Positions 22,271 through 33,921 of a stretch of 64,000 nucleotides of DNA are shown here, piece by piece. The position numbers and the translations under genes are program-made. The notes beneath the pieces were generated by a model that was not told the origin of the DNA, did no database searches, and saw only the letters and a list, made by a program, of their open reading frames with translations. The stretch comes from Dissophora ornata (lineage: Eukaryota; Mortierellomycota; Mortierellomycetes; Mortierellales; Mortierellaceae): the NCBI GenBank assembly GCA_025201705.1, contig MU616629.1, positions 1-64,000 on the forward strand, in the 5' to 3' direction. Position 1 is the stretch's first letter. Each line of letters starts with the position of its first letter.

Positions 22271-25200
22271 ATGTCTTCAATCTCCTCGTTATCTCAACCA
22301 TCGGCCTCATCGTCCTGGTGCAGCACTGAAGGCTGGGTAACGTCCTACACCTCTCCAGCATACTCTTTCCCGCAATATCTAAAAGGCGCACTCAAATTCT
22401 AACACAGTATATACATTGTATCATGCAAATAGGGTCCAATTGCTGAGGATCAGGCATCGTTCACGTCATGCTTTCAAAACACCGTTCTCTTTGGTGCATC
22501 CGCTGTTTTTGCTTCGATCGTCTTCCTTATCCGATCTAGGCAATTGAAAAAGCATGGCCGTGCACACTCGCTCGGCCGTGTCAACATCCTTTACTGGCCT
22601 TCTCAGATTGCACTCTCCGTTGCAGTCCTGGTGCTGTTGGGGCGGTTGTTCTCTGTCGGCACCAGTCATCTGTCGAGCTCAGGGGTCTTTGCAATGCTCT
22701 CCCTTACTACTGCATGGGTAAGGAAACATCACTCGACGACTCTTATCTCATTCTTCCATCTCTGAATACTGTGTTTACTCACTTCCTGGTTTTTTTTAAA
22801 ACTCTCGTTTCCCTCCAGGTCTTGGCGATCCGCTTGAACGACCTCGAGACAATTTACAGCATCCACTCCTCAAGCCCTGTCCTCATCTTTGAGCTCCTGT
22901 CTATCCTGTTTTCCCTCCCACGCCTCATTTCTCTCTACAGCCTTGAGAATCCCACTCCCTCCGATATCGCAGAACTCACTTTTCAATCCCGTTATCTATC
23001 CGCTATCACCATCTCCTTCATTTTCGAGGCTTGGCCACGCGACCGGACCAGCGTACAGCAACAAAGTCATGCAAGCCGAAACGACAAGGCCAACATCTTT
23101 TCGCAGTGGACTTTTTATTTCATGCAGCCGATCATCTCGCGAGGATACCGCCAGCCGTTGAAAATGGAGGATATCCAGAATGTCATGCCCGAGAGTATTA
23201 ATACGCTGGAGGGTCCTTATCGGGAACTTTCGGTTCAATGGGCAAAGGATGTCAGGGACGCCAAGGCAGCAAATCGGTTGCAGGCCACATTGATCTCATC
23301 GAATAAGAAGCGCGCCAGCGCTAAAAATGAGCCAAATCTGTTGTGGACTATTCTGAGGACGTTTTGGAAGGAGATGTTGGGGCTGGTAACGTATCAGTTC
23401 GTGAAGTCCCTGGTTCGCTTTTTGCCGCCAATTCTTTTGCAGCAAATCCTTATCTACATCGAATCTCCCTCAGACTCGCCCGAGTATACCAGGAACTGGG
23501 GCATAATGTTGGCGGTTGCCATGCTCGCGGTGAATATTCTGGCCTCGATTCTCATGGGAATGCACCATACCCTGAACGTCCAGGCTGGAATCCAGGTTCA
23601 ATCGGCGCTTATCTCGATGATCTACAGAAAGGCTCTCGTGTTGTCTCCTGAAGCTCGGAAAGGTTCCAGTAGTGGCGAGATCACGAACCACATGTCGTCA
23701 GATGCAGAAAAGTGGACCACAAGTCTGATCTGGCTGCCAATGTGGGTTTCTATCCCTGTCGAAATCATGGTTGGAACATATCTACTATACACCCTGCTGG
23801 GCTGGTCTGCGTTTTGTGGATTGGCCATGATCGTGATCGTCACCCCGATTCAAGGCTGGGCCGGGCATTTTATTGACTCTTCAAGGGTTGGAAAGATGGA
23901 GGCGCAGGATAGTCGTGTTCGACTCATGACCGAGATCCTGGCTAATATCAAGATCATCAAATTGTATTCGTACACCGAAGCGTTCCTACAAAAGGTTCTG
24001 GGGTTCAGGGACAAGGAAGTGGAGATGCTGCGACGTACAGGAACTACCGATTCTTTCATGATGATCATTTACTCGTGCATGTCATTGTTGATGGCATTCA
24101 TTAATTTTGCAGTTTATGCGACCGTCGGCGGACCGAATTTCACGCCAGGAGATATCAATGCACAGACGATCTTTGTGTCGATCGCACTGTTTGGGATGTT
24201 GAGCAGTCCAATCGGAATGCTGTCGATGGTCGTAGAGGCTTCTATCAGTATCCGAGTCTCAATGCGTCGTATCCAGGGGTTCTTGCTCAAGGAGGAGATG
24301 GATAGCTCGGTCGTGCTGCGTATCGACGGCCTGCCGCGTGACACTCGTACTCCTGTCATTCAAATTACGGATGCTACCCTTGCGTGGGGCCCCGCTGATA
24401 TCTCTGCCGAGCAAGCATCCATGAATTGCACCGAGGACACTGAAACTACCGCGCTGCTGTCGGAGGATTCCAGGAAGGCAGCGAATCCGACTCTTTACGA
24501 TATCAACGCCTCGATTACCCGGTCTAGCCTCACTGCAATTGTTGGCCGTGTTGGTCAGGGCAAGTCCTCGCTCCTGAGTGCCATGATCGGTGACATGTAC
24601 AAGCGTCAGGGCACGATCAAGATCTTTGGATCGATTGCATATGTCCCACAACAAGCATGGATCATCAACGCCACTTTGAGAGACAACATCGTGTTTCAAC
24701 TGCCATTTGACCAAGAGAAATATGACCGCATCGTACATGCCTGTGGATTGTTGCCAGATATTGAGATCCTACCTGCAAGGGACATGACCGAGATTGGAGA
24801 ACGTGGCATCAACCTATCAGGAGGACAGAAGCAGAGAGTCTCCTTGGCACGGGCAGCATACCAGGACGCGGATACCTATTTGTTTGACGATCCATTGAGT
24901 GCGGTGGATGCCCATGTGGACCAGCATCTTTGGAAGTATCTGATCGGGCCTGACGGATTGTTGAACCAGAAGACCCGGGTAATTGTGACGCATGGAATTC
25001 ATCATCTGGAGCAGTGCGATCATATTTTGGTCATTAAGGATGGTCGTGTCGCAGAGGCTGGACGTTACGATAGCCTAATGAAGGCTAAGAAGGCGTTCCA
25101 TCAGCTCATCAAGGAATTTTCAGTTACGCACAAGGTTAAGAAGGCAATTTCTAAGACTATCAAAGCTGCAGCAAAGACCGACAAGAAGAATAGCAGCCAA

Positions 25201-25899
25201 GACGATGCCGTTGCAGCAACTATCACAAAGACAAATGCCGCCAGCGCATCTGCTTCGGCATCCACTTCGGCTTCAGCTACGACTTCGGATGATGAGGATG
25301 AGACAGGAACCTTGGCCGCCGCCGAGGACAGCAATGCCAAGGCCGAGATAGGAGGAGAGTTGATCGAGGAAGAGGTAATCCGGGACAGTCTTGTGCAGTG
25401 GAAGACCTTCAGCTACTACTGCAAAGCCATGTAAGTGGAAGACACCTCATAGATATTTCCTGATCTGCTCCATGATTTGATCTTCTGCGTCCATCATGTT
25501 AACGAACGACTGCCTTATATCCATATCTTAGGTCGTACTACTATTTTATCATGACTATTTGTCTGTTCGTCGTCTGGGAGCTTCTCCAGTTGAGTGTGCC
25601 CGTGTGGCTCGAACACTGGATCAGCGTTTCCGGCTCTACAGACAAATCGGTCGTCTACTTCTTGGGTGTCTATGCTTTCTTGGTGTTGGCCTACATGTTG
25701 ATTGACGTTTACTTGACATACGCAACCAAGGTCAGGGCATGCATGCAAGCGTCCGTGGCCCTTCACAACAATGCCCTCGAACGTGTGATGGTACTCCCAA
25801 TGTCGTTCTTTGACTCAACTCCGTAAGTCTTGTTATCCATTCATATCTTAAAGCAGAATGCTTGTTCAAAAGCTGACTCTATTATGGCATTTTTTTCCC

Positions 25900-25968
<69 letters not shown>

Positions 25969-27465
25969 CAAGGACGTATCTTGAACAGATTTTCGTCCGA
26001 CATCGCATGCATCGACGAATCCATTCCTTTCTCACTTATGCAGACAGTCATCTGTTCCTTCAATCTCATCGGCAACCTCCTTATTATTTCCTTTGCCACT
26101 CCAATCTTCATGATAGCCATCCCCCCACTTGCACTTTTGTTTCTGGCTATCCAAAAATACTACTCCCGCACCTCCTCGGTCATCAAACGACTAGAATCGA
26201 CTACCAGGTCGCCCATCTACCAACACTTTTCTGAATCGCTCAATGGTGCCACATGCATCCGCGCCATGGGACTGCAAACCCGTTTCATTGCCGATAACGC
26301 CGATCGAGTTGACAAGTTCTCAAATGTATTCTACACCTGGTCTATGACCAATCGCTGGATGAACTTCCGTCTCGAGTGCTTGGCCACATTTGTGGTCTTT
26401 GCTTCTACATTGCTGGCAGTGTTGAACAAAGGTAGCCTGACACCAAGTTTGGCTGGTTTGGCACTGAGTTTCACGCTGGAATTGGTCGACCATGTGACCT
26501 GGCACGTAAGAATCTTTACAAGGTTCCAGGGAGATATGGTGTCCGTTGAGAGAGTACACGAGTACTCTGTCAGAAATTCAGAGGCGCCGTTGGTGACAGG
26601 AGTCCAGGTTCCGGAGAACTGGCCCAATCGTGGACATATTGTGTTCAAGAACTATTCCGCAAGGTATAGAGAGGGACTGGATCTGGTGTTGAAGAACGTG
26701 TCGTTTGAAGTGCAACCCGCAGAGAAGGTTGGAATCGTGGGCAGAACCGGAGCTGGCAAGTCTTCATTGACGTTGGCGCTGTTCAGAATCATCGAAGCAG
26801 CGGACAGTTATTGGGCCAGAGCGAGCGAACAGGATGGTACTGCCAAGGATTTGAGGCGCGCGATGCAGCTGCAGCAGGATCTTTCAGAAATCTCCTCTTC
26901 CGGCGATGGAGGGTCGATTGAGATTGACGGATTGGACATTTCGACACTGGGACTGAGAGATTTACGTAAGCACCTTGCTATTATCCCACAGGACCCGACG
27001 CTGTTTGCAGGTACCGTTCGCGAGAACTTGGATCCTTTCAATGAACTCGAGGATGCAGAGCTTTGGACGGCCTTGGAGCGGGCGCATTTGAAGGATCATA
27101 TCACGTCCCTTGCCGGCGGATTGTCCTTTGAGGTCTCACAGAACGGTGAAAACTTTTCGGTTGGTCAGCGGTCATTGATTTGTCTTGCTCGCGCGTTGCT
27201 CCGTAAGACCAAGATCCTGATTCTGGATGAGGCTACGGCAGCGGTGGATGTTGAGACGGACGAGTTGATCCAGACGACAATCAGGAAGGAGTTCAAGGAT
27301 AGGACGATCCTGACGATTGCCCACCGAATCAAGACCGTGATGGACTCGGACAAGATTTTAGTGTTGGAGAAGGGCCAAGTGGAGGAGTACGAGGCGCCGA
27401 AGAAGCTTTTGAGGAAGAAGGAGTCGTTGTTTTATAGACTGGCCGAGCAGGCTGGCGAGATTTAG
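22271..27465 (+). CDS. Full-length ABCC (MRP-type) transporter, copy 1
   Basis: Five exons, 22271-22336, 22433-22717, 22819-25430, 25532-25822 and 25968-27465, give 1583 residues with matching phases (0,0,2,2). Order: an N-terminal TMD0-like set of membrane segments, TMD1, NBD1, a Lys/Ala/Ser linker, TMD2, NBD2. NBD1 has Walker A GRVGQGKSS, signature LSGGQKQR and Walker B LFDDPLSAVD; Asp replaces the catalytic Glu, as is normal in MRP NBD1. NBD2 has GRTGAGKSS, FSVGQRSL and ILILDEATAAVD with the catalytic Glu. Family members export glutathione, glucuronide or other organic anion conjugates across the plasma membrane or into the vacuole; the substrate here is unknown. A paralogue sits at 39157-44268. 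The 3' splice site of intron 4 follows a 63-nt run of T. Confidence 0.92.
25903..25965 (+). repeat. 63-nt poly(T) run in ABCC intron 4
   Basis: An uninterrupted T homopolymer ends directly before the AG that opens exon 5 (25968), so it forms the polypyrimidine tract of that intron. The length may be unstable in life or wrong in the assembly. The paralogue's matching intron lacks it. Confidence 0.9.
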
Positions 27466-27993
27466 AAATTTTTACTACCAAAAAAGACGCGAAAATCAAT
27501 AGTCGTAACAGCCCACAGATATTTTCATAGCCCCATAGAAGGATAGAATACGTGCTGAAATACATTTCATATCCTCACCGACCGACCACACCAGTTGCAT
27601 TCTAGGGCCTAGGCCTAGACCGGGCCCTCGGTTTGGGATAATTCGGTCTTTTTGTATTTTGCATATTTCTGTGAGGAGGCTGGTCACCAGTTTCATCGCA
27701 AAGGCCCTTTTGGATGCCCTCTTTTAGAAAGGCGAACCACAAAGGGCAGGAAAGCGGATGAAAAAAAGGATGGCGCAGCAGGGCGAAGTACACGTCAATT
27801 AACGAACATATCTTATTTCAGTTTCCGTCAGTTCAGCGAACAAACCTTATGTACATGTGCAGAAATCAAATTATTTGAGAAAAGTATAAATTATCACCAC
27901 CCACACTCTTTCCTCTTGTCCTTGTCGAACCCTCGCTATTGCATCCCTCATTCTACCAATTCTGCATCCCTAAGAGTCTCTCCCTTTCGTACA
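27466..27993. other. Intergenic region and promoter of the transposase-derived gene
   Basis: The first part is the end region of the ABCC gene. TATAAA at 27895-27900, followed by a C/T-rich leader, leads to the ATG at 27994. The frame stays open upstream to 27652 but has no better start. Confidence 0.45.
27895..27900 (+). promoter_or_regulatory. Probable TATA box of the transposase-derived gene
   Basis: TATAAA lies 99 bp upstream of the ATG at 27994 and is followed by a pyrimidine-rich leader like those of host genes nearby. It supports transcription starting before the His/Pro repeat exon and not at 28772. Confidence 0.45.
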
Positions 27994-30900
27994 ATGGAAA
28001 AACAATGCAAGCTAACAGGTCAGGGAGAGACACACCAGTATGAATCAAATGGCACTGTGAATGGCGGCGGGCGGTCAGAATTCCCAGCACTCCTCCCATA
28101 CAACTCCTCGATGTCCAATTCGGTACCCCGGGATTACTTTTCATCAACAATCAGAACGCAGGACCCCAGCAGTGTCGCTTTTTCACATCAACATCTACTA
28201 CACCCTCAATATCCACCGCATCCTCATCCTCAATATTTACCGCATCCTCATCATCTATCGAATCTTCAATATCTTCAACATCCCTCGCATTTTCAACATC
28301 CCTCGTATCTTCAACATCCCTCACATTTTCAACATCCCTCGCATTTTCAACATCCCTCGCATTTTCAACATCCCTCGCATCTTCAATATCCCTCAGACAC
28401 GCAATATTACCATAAACTTCAAATCTCTCAATCACCATATCCCTTTCAATCGTCATCTCTCGTCCAGCCACCATCCATATCTCAACCGAATTATCTTGGC
28501 AAGGAGTCGAACACTATCCCAATCAACTCTATAGCGGAGCAGCCGCTACAAATCCTGCAGCCGCTACAAATCGTGCAGTGCCAATCGGTGGGACAACTGG
28601 AGGGCGTTGTGGAACTATGGAACATCTTATTTACACCGCCCGCATCACCAATATTGCCCCCAAGAGTAAGACGAAATATTGCTGACTTGTTTGTTTTTGC
28701 AAAGCAACCGTGGTAGAGCAACTAATCTTCTCTTCCACGTGAACTATATACGATAGGCTTATCTACTCAAAATGCAGAGTAATGTCAGTCGCACACAAAC
28801 GGTTATTGTAGCTGCTACCTCAGTTGTTCAAGAGTCAACTGTCTCTGGCCATGAACATAGCAACTTTCACGGAAAGCGCCGGCGCCTGAGTCACTCCATC
28901 CAAGAGTGCAACAGCAACGAGACAAACAGCCAAGCCAATAAGCAACGCGTGGTCAAAAGATCACGGAAGGTCCTGCAGCCACAAGAAAAACTGAAGATTA
29001 TCGATTACTGGGAGCAGAACCCCTCTATTACATTACAAAAGATGAAAATGCAGCTTGGCGTGCCGCGCACCACCATCCATGGTATCATCAAGGACAAGCA
29101 GAGACTTCAAAACTTCGCCAAAAGTCAGCCGCGCGCCCATCTGACGTTGGAGACATCTCGGATGGTGGAGTCACGATTCCGAGTCTTGGAGGAGCTACTC
29201 GTGGCATGGATCATGGACTTGAGATCCCAACGTATCCCGGTTTCTGACAAGAAGATCACTACGCAAGCTTTCGAGATTCACAGAATGCTTTCCAGTCTAC
29301 TGGCAGACCCACTGCCCGCGTGTTTGTTCTCTTCAGGCTGGCTCAAGAACTTTAAGAAGCGTAAACAGGTCGACCGGAAGACCATGCATGGCAACGACCC
29401 AACCAAGCGTGAAATTGCAGAAGCGTTGGACGATCTACGCTCTCAGCTTTCCGGTATGGATCTGGTTTGGTCGTGTGATGTGACGCACATGTTCTTGGAT
29501 ACAATACCGACAAGCGTCTTTCAGCAGGGGAGTCGACAAGAGAGTCGTGGAACGAACTTGGACACCGCGAGTGTGTCTTTACTACTATGCTGCAATGCGT
29601 CTAATTTCAATAGACGAGATCCAATTGTTTTCGGTATGCGCACCTTCTCTCCCATCCCCCTTTCCTCAGTCGCTTTGCTGCACTTGACGGTATGTATGAA
29701 AGTGTAAGCACTGAATTGAATAACGGAATTTTTAATCATATATCCACGTATTTCATTTTTTTTATGTTTTTCGCTACTCGGAACAGTCAGGCATAATCCT
29801 GGTGTCTTTGAAGTTGAACGTTACGACGACATGGTAGTCGATGCATCAGTAGAGGACCTGACGGCTCCGCTGTTCAAAGATTGGTTGAGGGAGTTTGACA
29901 CCTCATCCAGTGCCTCCCCTCCCCTCAATAATGCATTACTCGTGAGTGAAGCATTATGGAGCCTTCTCGACGTCGATCCGAGCAAATCCACGTACATCTT
30001 CGGAAAAACGAAGGTCATAAAAGTGCCAAAGGCATTGAATGCGCTAATGCCGATGAGTACCGGGATCGTGAAGGAACTAAAGGCCAATTATCATACTCTT
30101 TCGATGGAGATGAAGAACGATGCAGCTGGTCATTCAAAGGAAGTCGCACTTGAGGACTATTTGAGGCTCATCCCTGAAGCCTGGAATCGAGTACCCAATT
30201 CAACACTGGAGCGTTGTTTCGAAAGATTCAGTCAATACCAATTGAGTAACGCTGCGAGTTTAAAGCCTACCGATGCTGGCCTCGTAGAAAAGTTACAAGC
30301 AGCGCTCAAGAAAGTTTTCGTAACTGTTCCAAGCAATATTACTGACTACTATCTAAACCAGGACAAGGATATGGGTCCGTCCAGCTTTCTCCGAGCCAAG
30401 ATTCAGGAGATGAAGCTGCACGACGACTTTGAGCAATGCTTTGGAACCCCCTACTTTGGGGATGCGAGAGTAGTCACAAGCTTTAGTGCTATGACAGCGC
30501 ATATTATTGATAAGTTCGACATCTATAGCGTCCGGTCGAAGTCGCCAGAACCATATAACCCTTCAACTTCGCCCGATTCCCCAAATTCGACGAGTGCCAG
30601 CTACTACCCTGGTCCTCGTGGTGTATCCGAACTTTTCAGTTCTGAAGACCTTACCGTCCTCCAAAGTCTGTGCAGCCACCAAAATTCACCCAGGTCCCGG
30701 CACTTGTCCGTCTTCGGAAGCCCGTACAGCTCCAAAGATTCATCCAACACCCGGCACTCGTCCGTCCCCCGAAGCCCGTACAGCTCCAAAGATTCATCCA
30801 ACACCCGGCACTCGTCCGTCCCCCGAAGCCCGTGCAGCTCCAAAGATTCATCCTACACCTGGCACTCGCCCGCCTCCCGGCACCCGTCCGTCTCCCGAAG

Positions 30901-31024
30901 TCCGTACAGCTCCAAAGATTCATCCAACACCTGGCACTCGTCCGTCTCCCAAAGCCCGTGCAGCTCCAAAGATTCATCCTACACCTGGCACTCGCCCGCC
31001 TCCCGGCACCCGTCCGTCTCCTAA
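27994..31024 (+). CDS. Pogo/CENP-B-type transposase-derived protein with repeat tails
   Basis: Best model: exons 27994-28665, 28757-29633 and 29787-31024 (phases 0 and 1), 928 residues. Exon 1 is disordered with about seven HPSHFQ repeats and TPPASP. Exon 2 starts inside a frame whose first ATG is 28772. It holds a basic stretch (GKRRRLS), a CENP-B/psq-type helix-turn-helix at about 295-345 and a Tc5/CENP-B second HTH at about 365-430 (ends SSGWLKNFKKRK). Then comes a DDE-like core: WSCDVTHMF (first Asp kept, but Glu/Thr-Gly pattern lost) and LLLCCNA. The place where pogo proteins have LLLDN reads ALLVSEALWS, so the second Asp is missing, and the QPxD block reads MPMST. The C-terminus is a Ser-rich 18-residue repeat array. 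DNA binding is likely; transposition is not. If the 91-nt intron is wrong, there are two genes, 27994-28716 and 28772-31024. Confidence 0.6.
28268..28402 (+). repeat. 18-bp coding tandem repeat (HPSHFQ units)
   Basis: About seven copies of an 18-bp unit (CATCCCTCGCATTTTCAA and variants) encode His-Pro-Ser-(His/Tyr)-(Phe/Leu)-Gln. All copies keep the frame. Several are identical, which suggests recent slippage or conversion. Confidence 0.85.
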
Positions 31025-31132
31025 AGTCTGTTCAGCCCCAAAGATTCATCCAACACCTGGCACCCGTCCGTCTCCCAAAGTCCGTACAGCTCCAAAGATT
31101 CATCCAGCCCCCGGCGCTCATCCGCCTCTTGA
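30694..31132 (+). repeat. 54-bp coding tandem repeat crossing the stop codon
   Basis: Units of 54 bp (18 residues, SSKDSSNTRHSSVPRSPY type) alternate with longer 72-bp versions carrying an extra PASRHPSV-like segment. The array runs past the stop at 31022-31024, where a CAA codon found in sister units has become TAA. The same frame stays open to the TGA at 31130-31132. Because unit length is a multiple of three, other frames are open too; they are shadows. Confidence 0.85.
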
Positions 31133-31961
31133 ACCTCGTCCATGTCAAGGCATTTATCCGTCACCATAGCTTCGTCCAATTCTAGGCATTCATCCGTCTC
31201 CAGAACCATTTCCAGTACCAGAGAAACACTCAGTGCACCTGCAGTCATGTAGTCATTGTATCAAAGCCCAGAAGCAACTCGTTTTCGTTTCTACTTCACG
31301 CTATTGTCAGCACGAGCTAGTTAATAGCGTTGGCAAAAAAACTAGAGTTGGCAAAAAAAAATAAACGACAATAACACATATCCCCAATTTTTGGTGCAGG
31401 ACTAAATAATAGTTTCTGTCAACCTCCGTTAATGAAGCATTTTTTTACTCGCATTGGTGCTGTGCTGTGCGACGATTTGGACTGTCTGGGCGGTCTGAGG
31501 AATACGGCCAGTTGGATGGCCTAGGCTTTTGCGTGGTCCTTCACCAAGGTCGTGTGCCTGACGGCCTGGCTGATGGAGAGTGCGTACGAAGAAAAAAAAG
31601 GAGCATAAGGAGAGAGGAAGACAAGGAAAAGTAGAAAGCCGAAGGTGTACTTGCTGATCATCTTGATATTCAGCAGAAATCGAGCTTGCATCGTTGCTCG
31701 CCGTAGATTGGACTGGGCAATTGGGTTGCCGAACAAAAAAAAATGTTATTCAGCAGCGAGGGTTGTTGTCACGAACCCAACTCGGTCCTAACACATGGAT
31801 TGATCCAGAAGATAAATGTGTGCGACGTAATGCCAGTCCGGGACCTCAGGAACTACAGATGTGGAACAGAGACAGGGGGGCAGCCGACAATCCTTTCAGC
31901 AACACGCGTGTTCCATTCAGCGCAATCATCCAGGACTCTGAAGGAATTAATTTCTCTAGAT
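31133..31961. other. Intergenic region between transposase-derived gene and transposase relic
   Basis: A minus-strand frame at 31521-31736 contains a typical signal-peptide-like core (FGFLLFLVFLSPYAPFFSSYA) after a Lys, but ends about 20 residues later. It could be the first exon of a lost or unrecognised secreted protein. I do not call it a gene. Nothing else is supported. Confidence 0.35.
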
Positions 31962-33439
31962 TTAATTCAAACGAAAGTAATGACGGATATTTGTCTGCTT
32001 CAACTTGAGAATACGCTTTGATTTTGTGTAGTCCAAGAGACTTCTAACGGAGGCCAATTCTGGCGTTAAATCGTCCTCCTGTTGTTGTATGTATAACATC
32101 AGCGTCTGCAGACACGTCTTTGCCTCCTGCCTTGGGACAATAGGTTCCTCCACCCCTTTACCTGGCAATTCATCCTCATCTTCATCTGCCGCCAGGATTT
32201 GGTGGACAGTCAAGGAAGAATCAGCTTCCTCGCCGATGATTTCCTCCTTTTAGTCGTTCAGAAGCGCTTGAATGTCCATTTGGTTCTTAAAATGTTCCAG
32301 CCTCTGAACACAGAGTAACGCTAGCGTATTCCCGATATCCTTCAGGGGTTTCGAATAAAGTTCATCGCCAGAAAGCCCGCCTCCTTGACAGAGGCCTTCG
32401 CAATGTGTATGGTCTGAGGTGTGACGTACCCCCAGGCCTCTACAAGTGGTTCAATCGCAATGCGGACGTGAATTTTCGCAATATCTTTCGGGTTCTCCAC
32501 GAAAGGAGAAGTCCTATTGATACCCGTTGCTCGGTCCAAGGCAGTTGTGGCTCGTGTAGTGTCCAGTCCAGTTCATTCAAGCGTCGCAAAGTGTGTCTGT
32601 TGAACTGCTTTTGATAGTACAGCTTGAAGTCCTTAATATTACCGGCATCAAGAGGTCGAAGTTTTGATGTGGTGTTTTTTAGGAGATAAAAGAGCTATGT
32701 GCATTGTAGCCCGGGTAGATCTAACATATGGGATGCTTTGTGTCCAGAAGTTGTCAAAGCAGTAGCTTCCCAAGTCGGATCATCCTTGAGTTAAATGGCT
32801 TGAGTCGCTCAGTAAATGCTTTGCCGTCATCCACGCCTTGATTTTATGGCGATAGGTGCGAACTCAGCGAGTTCATATTAACATTCTTGAAGCAGTGCGG
32901 GGACGCGTAGTGCCTAATTACCAAAGGCGGCAACTTGCCAGAACCATCGCCATTGGAGCATAGAGCAACAGTGACACGCTGTTTCTGCTACTCACGACTC
33001 TCCAGCGCCTGTCGGTGCCTTAAACTCAACCTCAGAGATGTCCAGATTATCCCTCATCCTCCCCGCCATCTTCCTGATGAACTCTCCTGTCATGTTGACG
33101 CGATGCTGGTACTTGAAGAACCACTCCGTGACTTCGTCTTCGATCTGCAGGAATTTAACTGAGGCTTTACGACGAATGTGTGCACTGGAAGGAGGCACGG
33201 GGTCGTCATATGCCTCTTTGTTACTGAGCAATCTGGAAATGGTGGGGTTGGGATGCTTTTAGATTGAGGTGAAGCTTAGCCCTGTCAACGAGTTGTTCCT
33301 GCTTTATGTCATCGTCGCTTGCTTTTTTGTCGCAAATAAGTTACCGCTCTTTTTCAGTCGGTATCCTAGAGCGAGGTAACTTGTGCATCTCTCGAACCGC
33401 GCTCTGTCTTGGAGAGCGTGACAACTCTTCATTGGTCAT
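31962..33439 (-). pseudogene. Decayed pogo/Tigger-family transposase
   Basis: Pieces of a CENP-B/DDE transposase lie in order on the minus strand, in several frames with stop codons. An N-terminal part begins at 33439 (MTNEELSRSPRQSA) and meets a TAA soon after. The Tc5-type HTH is at 33231-32992 (IRRKASVKFLQIEDEVTEWF). The C-terminal DDE block around 32690-32590 reads NTTSKLRPLDAGNIKDFKLYY, with the third acidic position and the typical P-rich lead. A leucine-rich C-terminal region ends at 31962 (TLMLYIQQQEDDL). Internal frameshifts and stops show that it is dead. Terminal inverted repeats were not identified by eye. It belongs to the same broad class as the gene at 27994-31024 but is not a close copy. 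Confidence 0.75.
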
Positions 33440-33921
33440 GCTTGCGCGATATCGATTTCGACAGTTGGTTAGTGAGTTAGAGTGAATTCGTTGTATTCCT
33501 TATTGTATATGCGCAAGAGAAAGAAAGTCATGGATGAACATTTTTGTATGCGACGCGACTTGGTGCATGGCCTGCCTGCAAGTATGGGAGAATTTTAGGT
33601 CGGAAGAACCAACGTCTAAGTTCCAGCACGTGTCAGTTTAGAGTTCGTGCTTGGATTTGTCACTTCGGTGACGTAATTTTTTTTGGGCGAGAATTGTGCT
33701 GAAAACAACTACTGGCAGCATCAATTGATCATCAATCACCTGCACCCTTGGACATCCACGACGATCCTCAGTCAGTGACGCGAGGTGAAGGACTAACAGC
33801 AAGATTCAAAGAGCGGAATTGAAAAACTAGAATACCCTACGACACAAAAAGCCGCAAGAGTCTACCACGCTCCATAATAGCAAAATCGTTCCGCATCACT
33901 TGCATCCTCTTTTGATCAACA
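33440..33921. other. Intergenic region upstream of SNRNP70
   Basis: It contains no supported gene. The AT-rich stretch just left of 33921 includes the SNRNP70 leader. Confidence 0.4.

Noticed and set aside
25866..26120. Poly-Lys minus-strand frame
   Set aside because: It is the reverse of the 63-nt poly(T) run and ABCC exon 5.
28268..28402. CRISPR-like regular repeats
   Set aside because: The 18-bp units are directly adjacent, have no spacers and encode a peptide repeat in a eukaryotic gene.
30507..31169. 220-codon Thr/Pro-rich frame over the repeat array (and another at 30670-31185)
   Set aside because: Repeat units are multiples of three, so all frames stay open. Only the frame joined to the DDE body has splice support.
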